Origin: Acidobacteriota bacterium
Lineage (GTDB): Bacteria > Acidobacteriota > Thermoanaerobaculia > Multivoradales > SZUA-115
Assembly (NCBI GenBank): GCA_024277255.1
Contig: JAJRVQ010000048.1
Span: 42,501 to 86,479 of the forward strand
Length of the DNA stretch: 43,979 nt
Direction of reading: 5' to 3'
The notes below the pieces were generated by a model, which ran no database searches, was not told where the DNA came from, and worked only from the letters and a program-made list of their open reading frames with translations. The position numbers and the translations under genes were made by a program. This document shows, in pieces, positions 16,325 through 26,100 of this stretch; positions within the stretch are counted from its first letter, which is position 1, and each line of letters starts with the position of its first letter.

Positions 16325-17293
16325 ATGCAGCACCTCATCTACCAGTTCCTGCGCCACCTCGACGAAGAGCGCAACCTTTCGCCGCACACCCTACGCGCCT
16401 ACGACAACGACCTGCAACGCTTCGTCCGCTTCCTCACCGGCGACTTCCTGGCCAGCGAGACGGTGGCGCCCGGCGAGGTCGACACACTGGCCGTGCGCTC
16501 CTTTCTGGCCGCCATGACGCGCGACGGCATCGGCGCCACCAGCCGCAGCCGTGCGCTCAGCGCCGTGCGCAGCCTGTTTCGCTACGCCTGTCGCGAAGGG
16601 ATCCTCGACCACAACCCGGCAAGAGGAGTGCGGGCGCCGAAGCTGCCGAAGCCTCTACCGCGCCATCTGCGCCCCGGTGAAACCGAAGATCTCCTCGAAG
16701 CGCGCGAGGGGCAAGACCCCCTGGCGTTGCGCGACCGAGCACTGCTCGAACTGCTCTACGCCTCGGGGTTGCGGGTCGGTGAGTTGGTCAGCCTCGACTG
16801 GCGCGATATCGACCTCCCGGCTCGCCTCTTACGGGTAGTGGGCAAGGGCGGCAAGGAACGGATGGTGCCTTTCGGCCGGCCGGCCACGGCAGCCCTCCAA
16901 AGCTGGCTGGCGGTTTGGGAGGGAGTGCGGGCGCAGGGCGCGGCGTTGGGGCTGGCCGCTGACGGCGAAGAGGAGCCGATCTTCCTCAACTATCGTGGCG
17001 GGCGGCTCACCGCACGTTCGGTGCGCCGCGTGGTCGATCGTGCCGTCGATGCCGCCGGCATCGCCCGGGGCGTCCACCCGCATACCCTGCGTCACACCTT
17101 CGCCACTCACCTACTGGAAGGTGGTGCCGACCTGCGGGCGATTCAGGAACTGCTGGGCCACAGCTCGCTCGCCACCACCCAACGCTATACCCACCTCGAG
17201 GTCGAACGGCTGCTCGCCGTCTACCGCCAGAGCCATCCGCGCGCCCGAGGCGAAGGGCCGGCGCAGGCCAGCCCAGAGAGTGATACCCGATGA
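16325..17293 (+). CDS. xerC: Tyrosine recombinase XerC
   Basis: This is the site-specific recombinase that resolves chromosome dimers at dif together with a partner. The 322-residue protein has an N-terminal SAM-like domain and the catalytic domain with the full set of residues: Arg150 (ASGLRVGEL), Lys174 (GKGGKER), His253 and Arg256 (HPHTLRHTFATH), His279 (LLGHSSLATTQ) and the nucleophile Tyr288 (RYTH). It is housekeeping by context, being in the trmFO-xerC-hslVU cluster, rather than a phage integrase. Its stop codon overlaps the next start as ATGA. Confidence 0.93.
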   Translation: MQHLIYQFLRHLDEERNLSPHTLRAYDNDLQRFVRFLTGDFLASETVAPGEVDTLAVRSFLAAMTRDGIGATSRSRALSAVRSLFRYACREGILDHNPARGVRAPKLPKPLPRHLRPGETEDLLEAREGQDPLALRDRALLELLYASGLRVGELVSLDWRDIDLPARLLRVVGKGGKERMVPFGRPATAALQSWLAVWEGVRAQGAALGLAADGEEEPIFLNYRGGRLTARSVRRVVDRAVDAAGIARGVHPHTLRHTFATHLLEGGADLRAIQELLGHSSLATTQRYTHLEVERLLAVYRQSHPRARGEGPAQASPESDTR

Positions 17294-17871
17294 CCACGAC
17301 CAGCCCGGCACTCACCTTTCCCTGCTCGCTCGGTGGCGCTGTGGCCCGCGGCCGCAAGCGGTTGCGTCAATTCCTCGGTTTCCTCTTGCTGCTGATGATC
17401 GGTGTCGCCATCAGCGCTTTCTACTTCGGCAGAATCGGTGGCGGCATCCTCGCTCTGATCGCCGCCATCGGCCCCCTAATCGCCCTTGGACTGGTCGGCG
17501 AAACCGATCTTGACGTTCTCCAGCTCTCCAGCGGTCTGCTGATCATCCGCTTGGGCTCCGGCACTGAGCGCATCGCGCTGGCCGGCGCCGTGCCGCGGCG
17601 GCTCGAAGAAGAGGAGATTCGCCACCTCGAACGGCTGGCCGGCCACGCCGGCATCGTCGCCGGAACCGGCGGTTACGACTCCGCTCAGCTGGGCGTGTTC
17701 GACCTCTACGCCTCCAATCTGCACAACTCCATCCTCATCGAGACGACGATCGACGACGAGGAACACCGCGTAGTGGTGACCCCAGACGACCCTGCTGCCT
17801 TTCTGGCGGCACTCGCGCAACAGAACCACTACCCCGCTAGCGAATCCCGCGGCAAAACCTCGCCGCCCTGA
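17290..17871 (+). CDS. Membrane protein with a bacterial PH-like domain
   Basis: The 193-residue product has a basic N-terminus (about residues 21-26) and two closely spaced hydrophobic segments (roughly 29-46 and 50-68). A soluble beta-rich domain follows that ends in HRVVVTPDDPAAFLAALAQQ. The VTPDDPxxFLxAL ending is typical of small bacterial PH-like domains on two-helix membrane anchors. The specific role is unknown. Its ATG overlaps the xerC stop codon, so it is translated in the same operon, and hslV begins 15 bases after its end. It is not part of the usual trmFO-xerC-hslV order. Confidence 0.75.
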   Translation: MTTTSPALTFPCSLGGAVARGRKRLRQFLGFLLLLMIGVAISAFYFGRIGGGILALIAAIGPLIALGLVGETDLDVLQLSSGLLIIRLGSGTERIALAGAVPRRLEEEEIRHLERLAGHAGIVAGTGGYDSAQLGVFDLYASNLHNSILIETTIDDEEHRVVVTPDDPAAFLAALAQQNHYPASESRGKTSPP

Positions 17872-17877
17872 TACTAT
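17872..17877 (+). promoter_or_regulatory. -10-like element before hslV
   Basis: TACTAT (TANNNT) ends nine bases before the hslV ATG. It directly follows the stop codon of the upstream gene. There is no Shine-Dalgarno sequence, so an internal promoter giving a very short or absent leader is possible. Confidence 0.4.
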
Positions 17878-17886
17878 CTGCCGTCC

Positions 17887-18480
17887 ATGAATGCTATAGA
17901 TATCCCGTCCAACGGGCCGCCTCGCTTCCGCTCGACCACCGTACTTCTGGTGCGCCGCGGCGACCATCTCTGCCTGGCCAGCGATGGCCAAGTCTCGATG
18001 AATAACACCGTTGTCAAAGCCGGGGCCCGCAAGGTCCGCCGGATTGGCAAAGGCAACTCGGTGGTGGCCGGCTTTGCCGGTGGCGCCGCCGACGGTCTGG
18101 CTCTATTCGCCCGGCTGGAGTCCAAGATCGAAGAATACCCAAGCAACCTCGAAAGGGCCGTGGTCGAGTTGGCCAAGGAGTGGCGCACCGACCGCGCCCT
18201 GCGTCAATTGCAGGCCCTGATGATCGTCGCCAACAAGGAACAGAGCTTCCTGCTCAACGGCGGCGGCGATCTGCTGACCCCCGACCCGCTCTCCGACGAC
18301 GAGGAGGAGCGCCAGGAGTTGATGGCGATCGGCTCCGGCGACAATTATGCCCTCTCCGCCGCGCGGGCCTTGATGAGGCACACCGACATGCCGGCCGGCA
18401 AGATCGCCCGCGAAGCGATGAAAATCGCCGCCGACATCTGCGTTTTCACCAACCACCACCTCACCCTCGAGGAGCTGTAG
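17887..18480 (+). CDS. hslV: ATP-dependent protease subunit HslV
   Basis: HslV is the peptidase core of the HslUV complex. The 197-residue protein shows the catalytic N-terminal threonine at residue 17 (STTVLLVRRG). This implies removal of a 16-residue prosequence, longer than the single Met of the E. coli type. Other family segments are CLASDGQVS, KVRRIGKGNSVVAGFAGGAADGLALFARLE and IGSGDNYALSAARAL. It is followed after three bases by hslU. The C-terminus TNHHLTLEEL is typical. Confidence 0.95.
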   Translation: MNAIDIPSNGPPRFRSTTVLLVRRGDHLCLASDGQVSMNNTVVKAGARKVRRIGKGNSVVAGFAGGAADGLALFARLESKIEEYPSNLERAVVELAKEWRTDRALRQLQALMIVANKEQSFLLNGGGDLLTPDPLSDDEEERQELMAIGSGDNYALSAARALMRHTDMPAGKIAREAMKIAADICVFTNHHLTLEEL

Positions 18481-18483
18481 CGC

Positions 18484-19902
18484 ATGGGCCAAGCATCCCC
18501 TCCCGAAGAGACGCAAATCGCTCTTGACGAGATGACTCCGCGTGAAATCGTCGCCCAGCTCGACAAACATGTCGTCGGTCAGAAGGCAGCCAAGCGCTCC
18601 GTGGCGATCGCCCTGCGCAATCGCTGGCGACGCCAACAGCTCGAACCGAGCCTGGCCGAAGAGGTGGCGCCCAAGAACATCCTGATGATCGGTCCCACCG
18701 GCGTCGGCAAGACCGAGATCGCCCGCCGGCTGGCCAAGCTGGCCAAGGCTCCGTTTCTCAAGGTTGAAGCCAGCAAATTCACCGAGGTCGGCTACATCGG
18801 ACGCGATGTCGAATCGATGGTGCGAGATCTGGTCGACATCGCCGTCGCCATGGTGCGCGAAGAGATGCGCCAGGCGGTGCGCGAAAATGCCGCCGAACGG
18901 GCCGAGGAGAGGCTCCTCGACCTGTTGTTACCGCCTCGGCCACCGCTCAGCGGTTTCAGCAGCCCTCTTTCCGGCCTCTCCCTGGGAGTCAGCGAACGCC
19001 AGGAGGAGACCAAGGAGAACCCATCGACCACCCGCGAGAAGCTGCGCATCAAACTGGAAAACGGGGAACTCGACAAGCGTGAAGTCGAAGTGGAGGTGGA
19101 AGAGTCGAACATGCCAAGCTTCGAGATGTTCACTCCGCAAGGTGGCGTCGAAGAGGTCGGGGTCAATATCAAAGAGATGATGCCCGGCCTCTTTGGGCGC
19201 CGCAAGCGCCAGCGGATGAAGGTCCCCGAGGCTCGTGAGATCCTTCGCTTGCAGGAGACCGAGAAGCTGGCCGATCGACAGCAGATTTCACGCGAAGCGC
19301 GCAGCCGGGTAGCACAGGGCGGCATCATCTTTCTCGACGAGATCGACAAGGTAGCGGGACGCGAGACCGGTGGCCGGGCCGATCCTTCGGGGCAAGGGGT
19401 GCAACGCGACCTGCTGCCCATCGTCGAAGGAACCACGGTCAACACCAAGTACGGGATGGTCAAGACCGATCACATCTTGTTCATCGCCGCGGGCGCGTTT
19501 CACGTTGCCAAGCCGTCGGATCTGATTCCCGAGCTTCAAGGCCGCTTCCCGATCCGCGTCGAACTCAAAGCCTTGACGCAAGAGGACTTCGTCCGCATCC
19601 TGACCGAGCCCAAAGCGGCCCTGACCAAGCAGTATTCGGCCTTGCTGGCGACCGAAGGGGTCACCGTCGACTTCGGCGACGATGCCGTGGCTGAAATCGC
19701 TCGTCTCGCCGTCGAGGTCAACTCACTGAACGAGAATATCGGCGCCCGGCGGTTGGCCACGTTGATGGAGCGTCTCTTGGACGAGGTCTCGTTCGAAGCT
19801 CCGGAGATGGATGGCGTCACCGTGCACGTCGATGCGGCCTACGTCGAACGCACGCTGGCCGAGATCGTCGAAGACCAGGACCTCAGCAAATATGTTCTCT
19901 AG
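18484..19902 (+). CDS. hslU: ATP-dependent protease ATPase subunit HslU
   Basis: HslU is the AAA+ unfoldase partner of HslV. The 472-residue protein has Walker A GPTGVGKT (70-77), the pore loop [10 protein letters not shown] near 103-112, a family-typical intermediate domain (about 110-260) and Walker B FLDEID (283-288). The C-terminus [10 protein letters not shown] matches the tail that activates HslV. The intermediate domain has a Pro/Ser-rich stretch at about 150-170. The start is three bases after hslV, and the end overlaps the next gene by 11 bases. Confidence 0.96.
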   Translation: MGQASPPEETQIALDEMTPREIVAQLDKHVVGQKAAKRSVAIALRNRWRRQQLEPSLAEEVAPKNILMIGPTGVGKTEIARRLAKLAKAPFLKVEASKFTEVGYIGRDVESMVRDLVDIAVAMVREEMRQAVRENAAERAEERLLDLLLPPRPPLSGFSSPLSGLSLGVSERQEETKENPSTTREKLRIKLENGELDKREVEVEVEESNMPSFEMFTPQGGVEEVGVNIKEMMPGLFGRRKRQRMKVPEAREILRLQETEKLADRQQISREARSRVAQGGIIFLDEIDKVAGRETGGRADPSGQGVQRDLLPIVEGTTVNTKYGMVKTDHILFIAAGAFHVAKPSDLIPELQGRFPIRVELKALTQEDFVRILTEPKAALTKQYSALLATEGVTVDFGDDAVAEIARLAVEVNSLNENIGARRLATLMERLLDEVSFEAPEMDGVTVHVDAAYVERTLAEIVEDQDLSKYVL

Positions 19903-21028
19903 ACGCAGCCTCCTCGCCCTTCTGGCTCTGCCGCTGCCGCTCCTGCTCTTCGCTTGCGGCAAGAAGGGGGACCCGCGGCCGCCGATTCGGCTGATTCCCC
20001 GCGCCGCCACAGATCTCAGCATCGCGCAACGGGGTGATTCCCTGGTGCTTTCCTGTGCCTATCCCAATGTCGCCACCAACGGCATGGCGCTACCGAATCT
20101 GCAGGCGGTGGAGATCTGGAGACTCACTCTGCCGGCGGCGGCGATAGCTGAAGGTGCCCCACCCTTGCGCCCGGCCGAGCTGGCCGTGCGCGGCGAGCAA
20201 CGTCACGACCTGCGCGGTGCCGAGCTGAGTTCGGCGATCAGCGGTGACCGTCTGGTGATCAGCCTGCCGCTGCCGGAACTTTCTTCCTCTTCTTCCTCCT
20301 CCGGCACCATCACGGCCACCGAACCCGACGCGGACGGCGACAGCGACGCCAGCACCGCCGAGGAGACAGCCACCGCCTATGGCTACGGTCTGCGCTTCGT
20401 CTCGGCGCAGCAAGAGGAGTCCGACTTCTCGAACCTCGCCACCATAGTGCCGCAGCCACCACCCGTCGCGCCGTTCGATTTACAGCTCGAAGCACAAACC
20501 GACGGCGTGGCCGTCTCTTGGCAGGGCGCGGGTAGCGCCGGTAGCCGCGTCTATCGGCGGACCGCGCAGCAGCCTCTCTACGGCGATGCCATCGCCACCC
20601 GTGAAGCCGGCGAGCAGAGTTACCTCGACCGCGGCGCGCGCTATGGCCAGCGCTACGTGTACAGCATCACCGCCTTGGCCGCTACGCAGCCCTTGATCGA
20701 GAGCAAGATCGGCGAAGAGCGCGAGATCGACTACCAGGACCGCTTCGCTCCTCCCACCCCCGGAGGCTTGCTCGCCCTGGCGGAAAGCGACCGTATCCGC
20801 TTGAGCTGGCAGGGCAGCCCCGCCGCCGACCTGGCTGGGTACTACCTCTACCGGCGGATGGGTGGCGGCTCTTTCGAGCGCCTCAACGCCGAGGCGACGA
20901 CCAACGCCGCCTACGTCGACACCGCTCCCGGCGGTGGTGAGCGGACCTACAAGGTGACCGCGGTCGACCAACGAGGCAACGAAAGTACGGCCAGCCAACC
21001 CATCACGACCCGTCTGGCCGACCGATAG
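19892..21028 (+). CDS. Lipoprotein with LptM-like N-terminus and fibronectin type III domains
   Basis: From ATG 19892 this encodes 378 residues. The signal peptide ends LLLFAC and is followed by GKKGDPRPP, the basic-Gly-Pro start seen in LptM/YifL-type lipoproteins. At least two fibronectin type III-like domains follow ([18 protein letters not shown] and [19 protein letters not shown] onward, each ending in a Tyr-containing strand), with a Ser-rich then Asp/Glu/Thr-rich spacer between residues 130 and 160. The start overlaps hslU by 11 bases; the frame also extends upstream within hslU, but the signal peptide fixes the start. In E. coli, yifL (lptM) directly precedes dapF, and here too the next gene is dapF. 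Its role is unknown. Confidence 0.78.
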   Translation: MFSRRSLLALLALPLPLLLFACGKKGDPRPPIRLIPRAATDLSIAQRGDSLVLSCAYPNVATNGMALPNLQAVEIWRLTLPAAAIAEGAPPLRPAELAVRGEQRHDLRGAELSSAISGDRLVISLPLPELSSSSSSSGTITATEPDADGDSDASTAEETATAYGYGLRFVSAQQEESDFSNLATIVPQPPPVAPFDLQLEAQTDGVAVSWQGAGSAGSRVYRRTAQQPLYGDAIATREAGEQSYLDRGARYGQRYVYSITALAATQPLIESKIGEEREIDYQDRFAPPTPGGLLALAESDRIRLSWQGSPAADLAGYYLYRRMGGGSFERLNAEATTNAAYVDTAPGGGERTYKVTAVDQRGNESTASQPITTRLADR

Positions 21029-21045
21029 AGACAGGCAAGCCGATC

Positions 21046-21918
21046 ATGTCCATGATCGACATCGGCGACCAACCTTTCGTCCGCCTGTCGGGCGGCGGCA
21101 ATGACTTTCTCGCCCTGGTGGAGCCCGCGCGGCGACCCAGCCAGCAACAGATCGCCCACTGGTGCACCCGCGGTCTCTCGCTCGGTGCCGACGGCCTCTT
21201 CATCCTGCGTCGCGGCGACCCACCCGCACGCGTCGTCATGGAGTACGCCAACGCCGATGGCCGGCCGGCAGACCTCTGTTTGAACGGCACTCGCTGCGCT
21301 GCCCGGCTGGCCTTCGAACTGGGCTGGAACGAGGGCGCAAGCCGCATCGGCATCCAGACCGGCGCCGGAGTGCTGAGCGCCCACGACCGCGGTGACCAGC
21401 GCATCGCCATCGATTTGCCGGCCTTGACCGAGACGCCGCGGCTGTTCAGCGTCGACCTCGACGGTGAGGTCTGGCAGGGCTTCCTGGCCACCGTCGGGGT
21501 GCCGCACTTCGTCCTCACCTGGAGCGAGTCCCTGGCCACCGCTCCGCTCGCCGATATCGCACCTCGCCTGCGCCACCACCCGCTCTTTGCCTCCCACGGC
21601 ACCAACGTCAACTTCGTCCGCTGGGTGGCGCCGGACCAGTTGGAGCTGCGCAGTTTCGAGCGCGGCGTCGAAGCGGAGACCCTCGCTTGCGGAACCGGTT
21701 CCCTGGCTGCCGCCGCCATCGGGGTTCTCACCGGGCGCACCGTACTGCCAACCCAGGTGCTGACCAAGGGGGGCTTCAAGTTCGACATCGATGGCCGCAA
21801 GGGCGAGCGTTTACCGACCGGCTGGACACTGACCGGCGACGCCCGGATCGTCGCCGCGGGCAAGCTGACGGCGCAAGCTAGTGCCCTGCCGGAGCCGGCA
21901 AGGTGGAGTGACACGTAG
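21046..21918 (+). CDS. dapF: Diaminopimelate epimerase
   Basis: DapF converts LL- to meso-diaminopimelate for lysine and peptidoglycan synthesis. The 290-residue protein carries the two catalytic cysteines: Cys78 in CLNGTRCAAR (the common form is CGNGxRC, so Gly is Leu here) and Cys215 in ETLACGTGS. The N-terminal GGGNDFLALVEPA and the GVPHFVL and NVNFV segments also fit. Two ATG codons (21046 and 21055) are possible; neither has a strong ribosome-binding site. It is the last gene of the plus-strand cluster and converges on the IPTL gene. Confidence 0.9.
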   Translation: MSMIDIGDQPFVRLSGGGNDFLALVEPARRPSQQQIAHWCTRGLSLGADGLFILRRGDPPARVVMEYANADGRPADLCLNGTRCAARLAFELGWNEGASRIGIQTGAGVLSAHDRGDQRIAIDLPALTETPRLFSVDLDGEVWQGFLATVGVPHFVLTWSESLATAPLADIAPRLRHHPLFASHGTNVNFVRWVAPDQLELRSFERGVEAETLACGTGSLAAAAIGVLTGRTVLPTQVLTKGGFKFDIDGRKGERLPTGWTLTGDARIVAAGKLTAQASALPEPARWSDT

Positions 21919-21953
21919 CCACCGGCCACCGACCACCGACCACCGACCACCGA
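21919..21953. repeat. Heptanucleotide tandem repeat between convergent genes
   Basis: Five units of 7 bases: one ccaccgg and four exact ccaccga. They fill almost all of the 39-base space between the dapF stop codon and the stop codon of the opposite gene. Confidence 0.9.
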
Positions 21954-21957
21954 TCCG

Positions 21958-22962
21958 CTAGCGACCTGCTGCGGCTCGTCTCCGGCGCATCCGCCACAGT
22001 GCCGTCATCGCCGCCAGGGCCAGCAGGGCGGCGAGGAAAGCCAGGGCGAACGGATCCAAGGTCGGGATCACCGCGACCGGCGGTGTGGTTCCGAAGGCCC
22101 GGATCATCCAGTTGCCGGGAGCAAAATTGTCGATCAAGGCGATCAGGCTGTCCGGCGGAAGCTCCGGTGCCAGCGGCGGATCTCCACTCCACACCGCCAG
22201 CCAGGACTGGCCGAGGCTGGCCGTGGTGTCGAGGGTCGCCGGATCGGTCGTGCCGGTGACACCGCTGACCACGAAGCGGTTGATCACACCGACCAGGAGG
22301 TCGCCACCCCCAGGGACCAACAAGCCACCCGGAATCGGATAGATCGAAAAGCTGGTGCCGTCGAGCTGCTGGATGGTCTGGTCATAGGTGGCCAGCAAGG
22401 TGGCGCCGTTGGTCGGGTCGGAGTCCGAGTCGCGGTAGACCACCAGCTGAATGTCATTGCCCACCGCCATGTTCGGTCCCGGAGCAAAAAGCACCCAGAT
22501 CTCCTCGAGCAGGAGATTCTCCGTCATCGGAAAGCGGTTGAACCAGAGGAACTGCTGCGCCGTGGCACCGGGCCCAGCGACGCCGAAGCTGCCCTCGCTG
22601 CTGTTGTCGTCAACCACAAAACTGAACGAGACCGCTTCCGGAACCGGCGGTGTCGACGGCGCCGGCGAGCTATTGGGCCGGAAATGGGTGGCCAGCGTTT
22701 GCGGCCCTTGGGCCACGGCGGCGGCCGAACTGAAGAGACAGAGGACTAACACTATTGCCAGGGCTAGCAGCCCGTGGCGAAACTCGCCCTGGCTCCGAGC
22801 GGATCTCTGTCCGTGACTCTGCGTTGGAAAATCCTCGACGAACCTCGGGTTCGCCTCCGGCCCGCCACTTTTTTTCGCGGCGCCTTGATTCACGGACAGA
22901 TTCCTCGCTCTCGCCGACGGACGACTTTCACCACGGACTGCTAGCAACTGGATGGATCGCAT
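21958..22962 (-). CDS. Exported protein with an IPTL-CTERM sorting signal
   Basis: The 334-residue product ends with VIPTLDPFALAFLAALLAL, more hydrophobic residues and an Arg-rich tail. That is the tripartite IPTL-CTERM signal, related to PEP-CTERM and recognised by exosortase-type enzymes; no exosortase gene is in this window. The mature part is a beta-rich domain of unknown family (EAVSFSFVVDDNSSEGSFGV; ENLLLEEIWVLFAPGP). The signal peptide is unusual: about 63 polar residues precede the hydrophobic core (64-79), and residues 20-54 are encoded by a palindromic DNA element. A strong AGGAGGGA precedes the ATG at 22962; the open frame to 23214 is not used. It lies just downstream of the giant GEVED gene, in the same direction. 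Confidence 0.8.
   Translation of the reverse strand: MRSIQLLAVRGESRPSARARNLSVNQGAAKKSGGPEANPRFVEDFPTQSHGQRSARSQGEFRHGLLALAIVLVLCLFSSAAAVAQGPQTLATHFRPNSSPAPSTPPVPEAVSFSFVVDDNSSEGSFGVAGPGATAQQFLWFNRFPMTENLLLEEIWVLFAPGPNMAVGNDIQLVVYRDSDSDPTNGATLLATYDQTIQQLDGTSFSIYPIPGGLLVPGGGDLLVGVINRFVVSGVTGTTDPATLDTTASLGQSWLAVWSGDPPLAPELPPDSLIALIDNFAPGNWMIRAFGTTPPVAVIPTLDPFALAFLAALLALAAMTALWRMRRRRAAAGR
22802..22904. repeat. Palindromic element inside the IPTL gene
   Basis: Perfect 11-base inverted arms TCTGTCCGTGA (22806-22816) and TCACGGACAGA (22890-22900) enclose a central hairpin CGAACC-tcg-GGTTCG (22839-22853) and a run of T (22869-22875). Similarity of the arms extends a few bases outward with one gap. 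It is in frame with the coding sequence and adds about 34 residues to the signal-peptide n-region. The pattern resembles protein-coding palindromic elements known from Rickettsia. Confidence 0.65.
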
Positions 22963-23018
22963 CTTCGGTTTCTCCCTCCTGGAGACTTGCTGGACGACTC
23001 GCATTACGGCGGTGGGCA

Positions 23019-23100
23019 TTAGGGAACCACGCTCGACCAAGCTGAAGTATCCCCCGACTCGAACCCATCCGAGAAGATCGGTTGGGTGCAAGTGAGGATC
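23019..23100 (-). other. C-terminal DGFESG tail of the giant protein
   Basis: The protein ends with FSDGFESGDTSAWSSVVP. The DGFESGDxSxWS ending looks like a short conserved tail, but I cannot name its role. It lacks the hydrophobic helix and Arg cluster of a PEP- or IPTL-CTERM signal, so it is not an exosortase site. Confidence 0.4.
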
Positions 23101-26100
23101 GCCTGGTCCAGGAAGAGGTCGAAATTCTCCCCCGTGGCAGTTCGGATGTCGAAACTGCACAGGGCCGAAGCCGCCGCCGTGGGCGGCGGGGTGATCAGCT
23201 GCACATCTTGCCAAAGACCACCGGTATCGAAGAGCAATGAAAGGTCTTGGTCAAAGCCCAGGCTGGCGCCACCGCAACCCGGCAGCGTGAAGTACTCGCA
23301 GACCTTCGACACACCGAGCAACACTCCGCCGGCCGCTTGCACCTTCACCGCGCCGGTGAGCGTGCACAGACCTCCACCGATGAGATTGGTGCACTGACCG
23401 ATCGAGAAGTCGGTACTGCCACCGAGGTTGGTCACCGCGGCGGAACCCGAAACCGACGAACCGTCGAAGTCCTCGGCGCTGTAGCCGATCTCGCCGGGGA
23501 TGGCGCTCACCGTCACCCAGCTGTCGATGGTGCAATCGAAGTGACCGTTGAGCAGCAGGTTGGTTCGCTCCACTCGGTAGGTGCGGATGAAATCGTCGCC
23601 CCCTGTGCCGTCACCGTCTCCATCCAGCGGGTTGCCCGCCAGGTCTCGAATCGAGGTCGAGCCGCAGGTCAACAGGCGGTAGAGGGAATCGCCCAGGATG
23701 CCGCCCAGATCGAGGGTGGCGGTGAAGGTCACGTCATCGTAGGTCACTCCGGCGATGGAAATCACCACATCGTCACCGGCGGGCGGGCCACAGACGGCGG
23801 TCGAGAAGTCCTCGTCCGCTCCCGCGGCGAGTAGCAGATAGTTGGCCGGGTTGGTCACGTCGTCCGGATCGCTGTCGCCCGCCGGATCTTGCACCGGCTC
23901 ACTGAAGGTGACCAGCAAGCGATTGATCGAGGTGCGAGCCTCCTCGCACTCCTCCAACACACCGTCGCCGGTGTCGTTGATCGAGTTGACCAGGGTGACC
24001 GTCGGCGGGTCGGCGTCCAACTGCGTATCTTCCGTCGCCGTGTCGTTGCTCGAGATCGGGTCGAAGGCGTCGGACGAGACGGTCACCGAGTTGGTCAGTG
24101 TCCCGCTCGGGGTGCCGGCATCGACGGTCACTTCGACCGTGTACTGCACCATGGCTCCCGGCGCCAGGTTGCCCAGGCTGCACGCCGGCACACCGTTGGG
24201 ATCCTCGGCACAACCGGCCGTCGCAACCAAGGTCACGCCGGCCGGCAGCGTTTCGGTCGCCACCACGTTGGCCGCCACCGACGGGCCGCTGTTGGTGACG
24301 TCGATGGTGTAGATGATCGTGCCTCCCGAAGCCACCGGATCGACCGAGTCGGTTTTGGCGACGGAAAGGTCGGCCTGGGCGTTGACCATCGTCTGCTCCG
24401 ACACCGAGTCGTCCCCGGTGTTGATCAAGGTTGTCGAGGCGGTGACCGACGCCATGTTGGTGATGGTGCCGAGAGTGGCTGGATCGACCGTCACCATGAT
24501 GGTGTATTGCGCCGATGCGCCGGCAACCAGAGCGCCCAAAGTGCAGGTGGGCACACCGGCTGGATCCTCGGCGCAACCGGTGGTCGAAACGAAGGTCACA
24601 CCGGCCGGCAATGTATCCGCCACCGCCACGCCGGCGGCGTCGGAGGGACCGTTGTTCTGCACCGTTACGGTGTAGCTCAGAGCGGTGCCGGCGACGACCG
24701 GATCGACCGAATCACTCTTGGTGATCGTCAGGTCGGCCTCGGCGATGACCATCGTATCTTCCATCGCCGTGTCATCTCCGGTGTTGATCAGCGGTGTGGA
24801 CGAAGTCACCGAAGCGGTATTGGTGATCGTCCCCAAGGTGGCTGAATCGACCGTCACGGTGATCGTGTACTGCTTCGAGCTACTCGCCGCGATGGTGCCG
24901 AGGCTGCACACCGCGATTCCAACCGGATCTTCGGCGCAGCCGCTCGTCGAAACGAAGGTCACGCCGGCCGGAAGGGTGTCGGTGACCGCCACGTTCATCG
25001 CCGCCGAGGGGCCGGCGTTGGCCACCGTCACGGTGTAGGTGAGGTTGTTGCCGGCGATCACCGGATCGACCGAATCGGCCTTGGTCACCGACAGATCGGC
25101 GACGGCGGTGAAGGCCGTCACCCGGTAGTCCTCGACCTCGCCGTCCGTGGCCTGGCCGGTGAAGCCGACGGCTCCATCGGTGGTGCAGCGGAAGCGGGCG
25201 AAGGTCGGGCTCGCCACCTCGCCGACCGGAACCGGGAAGGAGAGGCTGTTCGTGCCCGCTGCCAGGATCTGGCCACCGGGGAAGATGTCATCCCCGGCCT
25301 CCGCCCAGCTGCCGTCGCCGGCGAAGTCGATCCAGGCCGAGAGGGTGCAGGCGGCCGAGGCGACGACGTCGACACTGGCCATCTGGCCTGCGACGATCAC
25401 GCTGGTGAAGGTGACGCCGTCCTCGTCGTCGCCGCCGGCGCAGCTGCCGAAGATCGGGTTGCCGGCGACCGTGTCGTCACCATCGGCGGCAGCGGTAGGC
25501 AGACCAACCCCTTCGCCGTCGACGCAAGATCCCAGGAACACACCGCTACCCAGAATGTGGCTGGCGCCGTTATTGAAGATAAACGTCGGATAGGTCGGAT
25601 CGGGAGCATCGCCCAGATCGAGCGCCTGGCCGAGGGTGACGACGTAGTCTTCGACCTCACCGTCACTCGCCACGCCGAGGAAATTCACCGCGCCGTCGGT
25701 GGTGCAACGGAAACGGGCGAAGGTATCGCCAACAGCGACCGAGGCGGGCACCGGGAAGGTCAAACTGTTGACTCCCGCCACCAGCGCCTGCCCGCCGGGG
25801 AAGATATCTTCACCGGCATCCATCCAGTCCCCGTCACCGCTGAAATCGATCCAGCCGGCGAGGGTGCAGGCGGCCGAAGCGGTTACATCGATGGTCGCCG
25901 TACCGCCGGCAGCCAGGACGCTGGTGAAGACCACGCCGTCTTCGTCGTCGCCACCGGTGCAACTGCCGAAGACCGGGTTACCGGCGACGTTGTCATCGCC
26001 GTCCGCAAGACCGGCCGGCTGGCCGTTGAGATCGGCGTCGACGCAACTACCCAGGTAGACACCACTACCCAAGAGGTGGGCGGCGCCGTTGCTGGCGGCG

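Noticed and set aside
16325..17293. Phage integrase and attachment site
   Set aside because: The tyrosine recombinase is in the conserved trmFO-xerC-hslVU cluster and no phage genes flank it.
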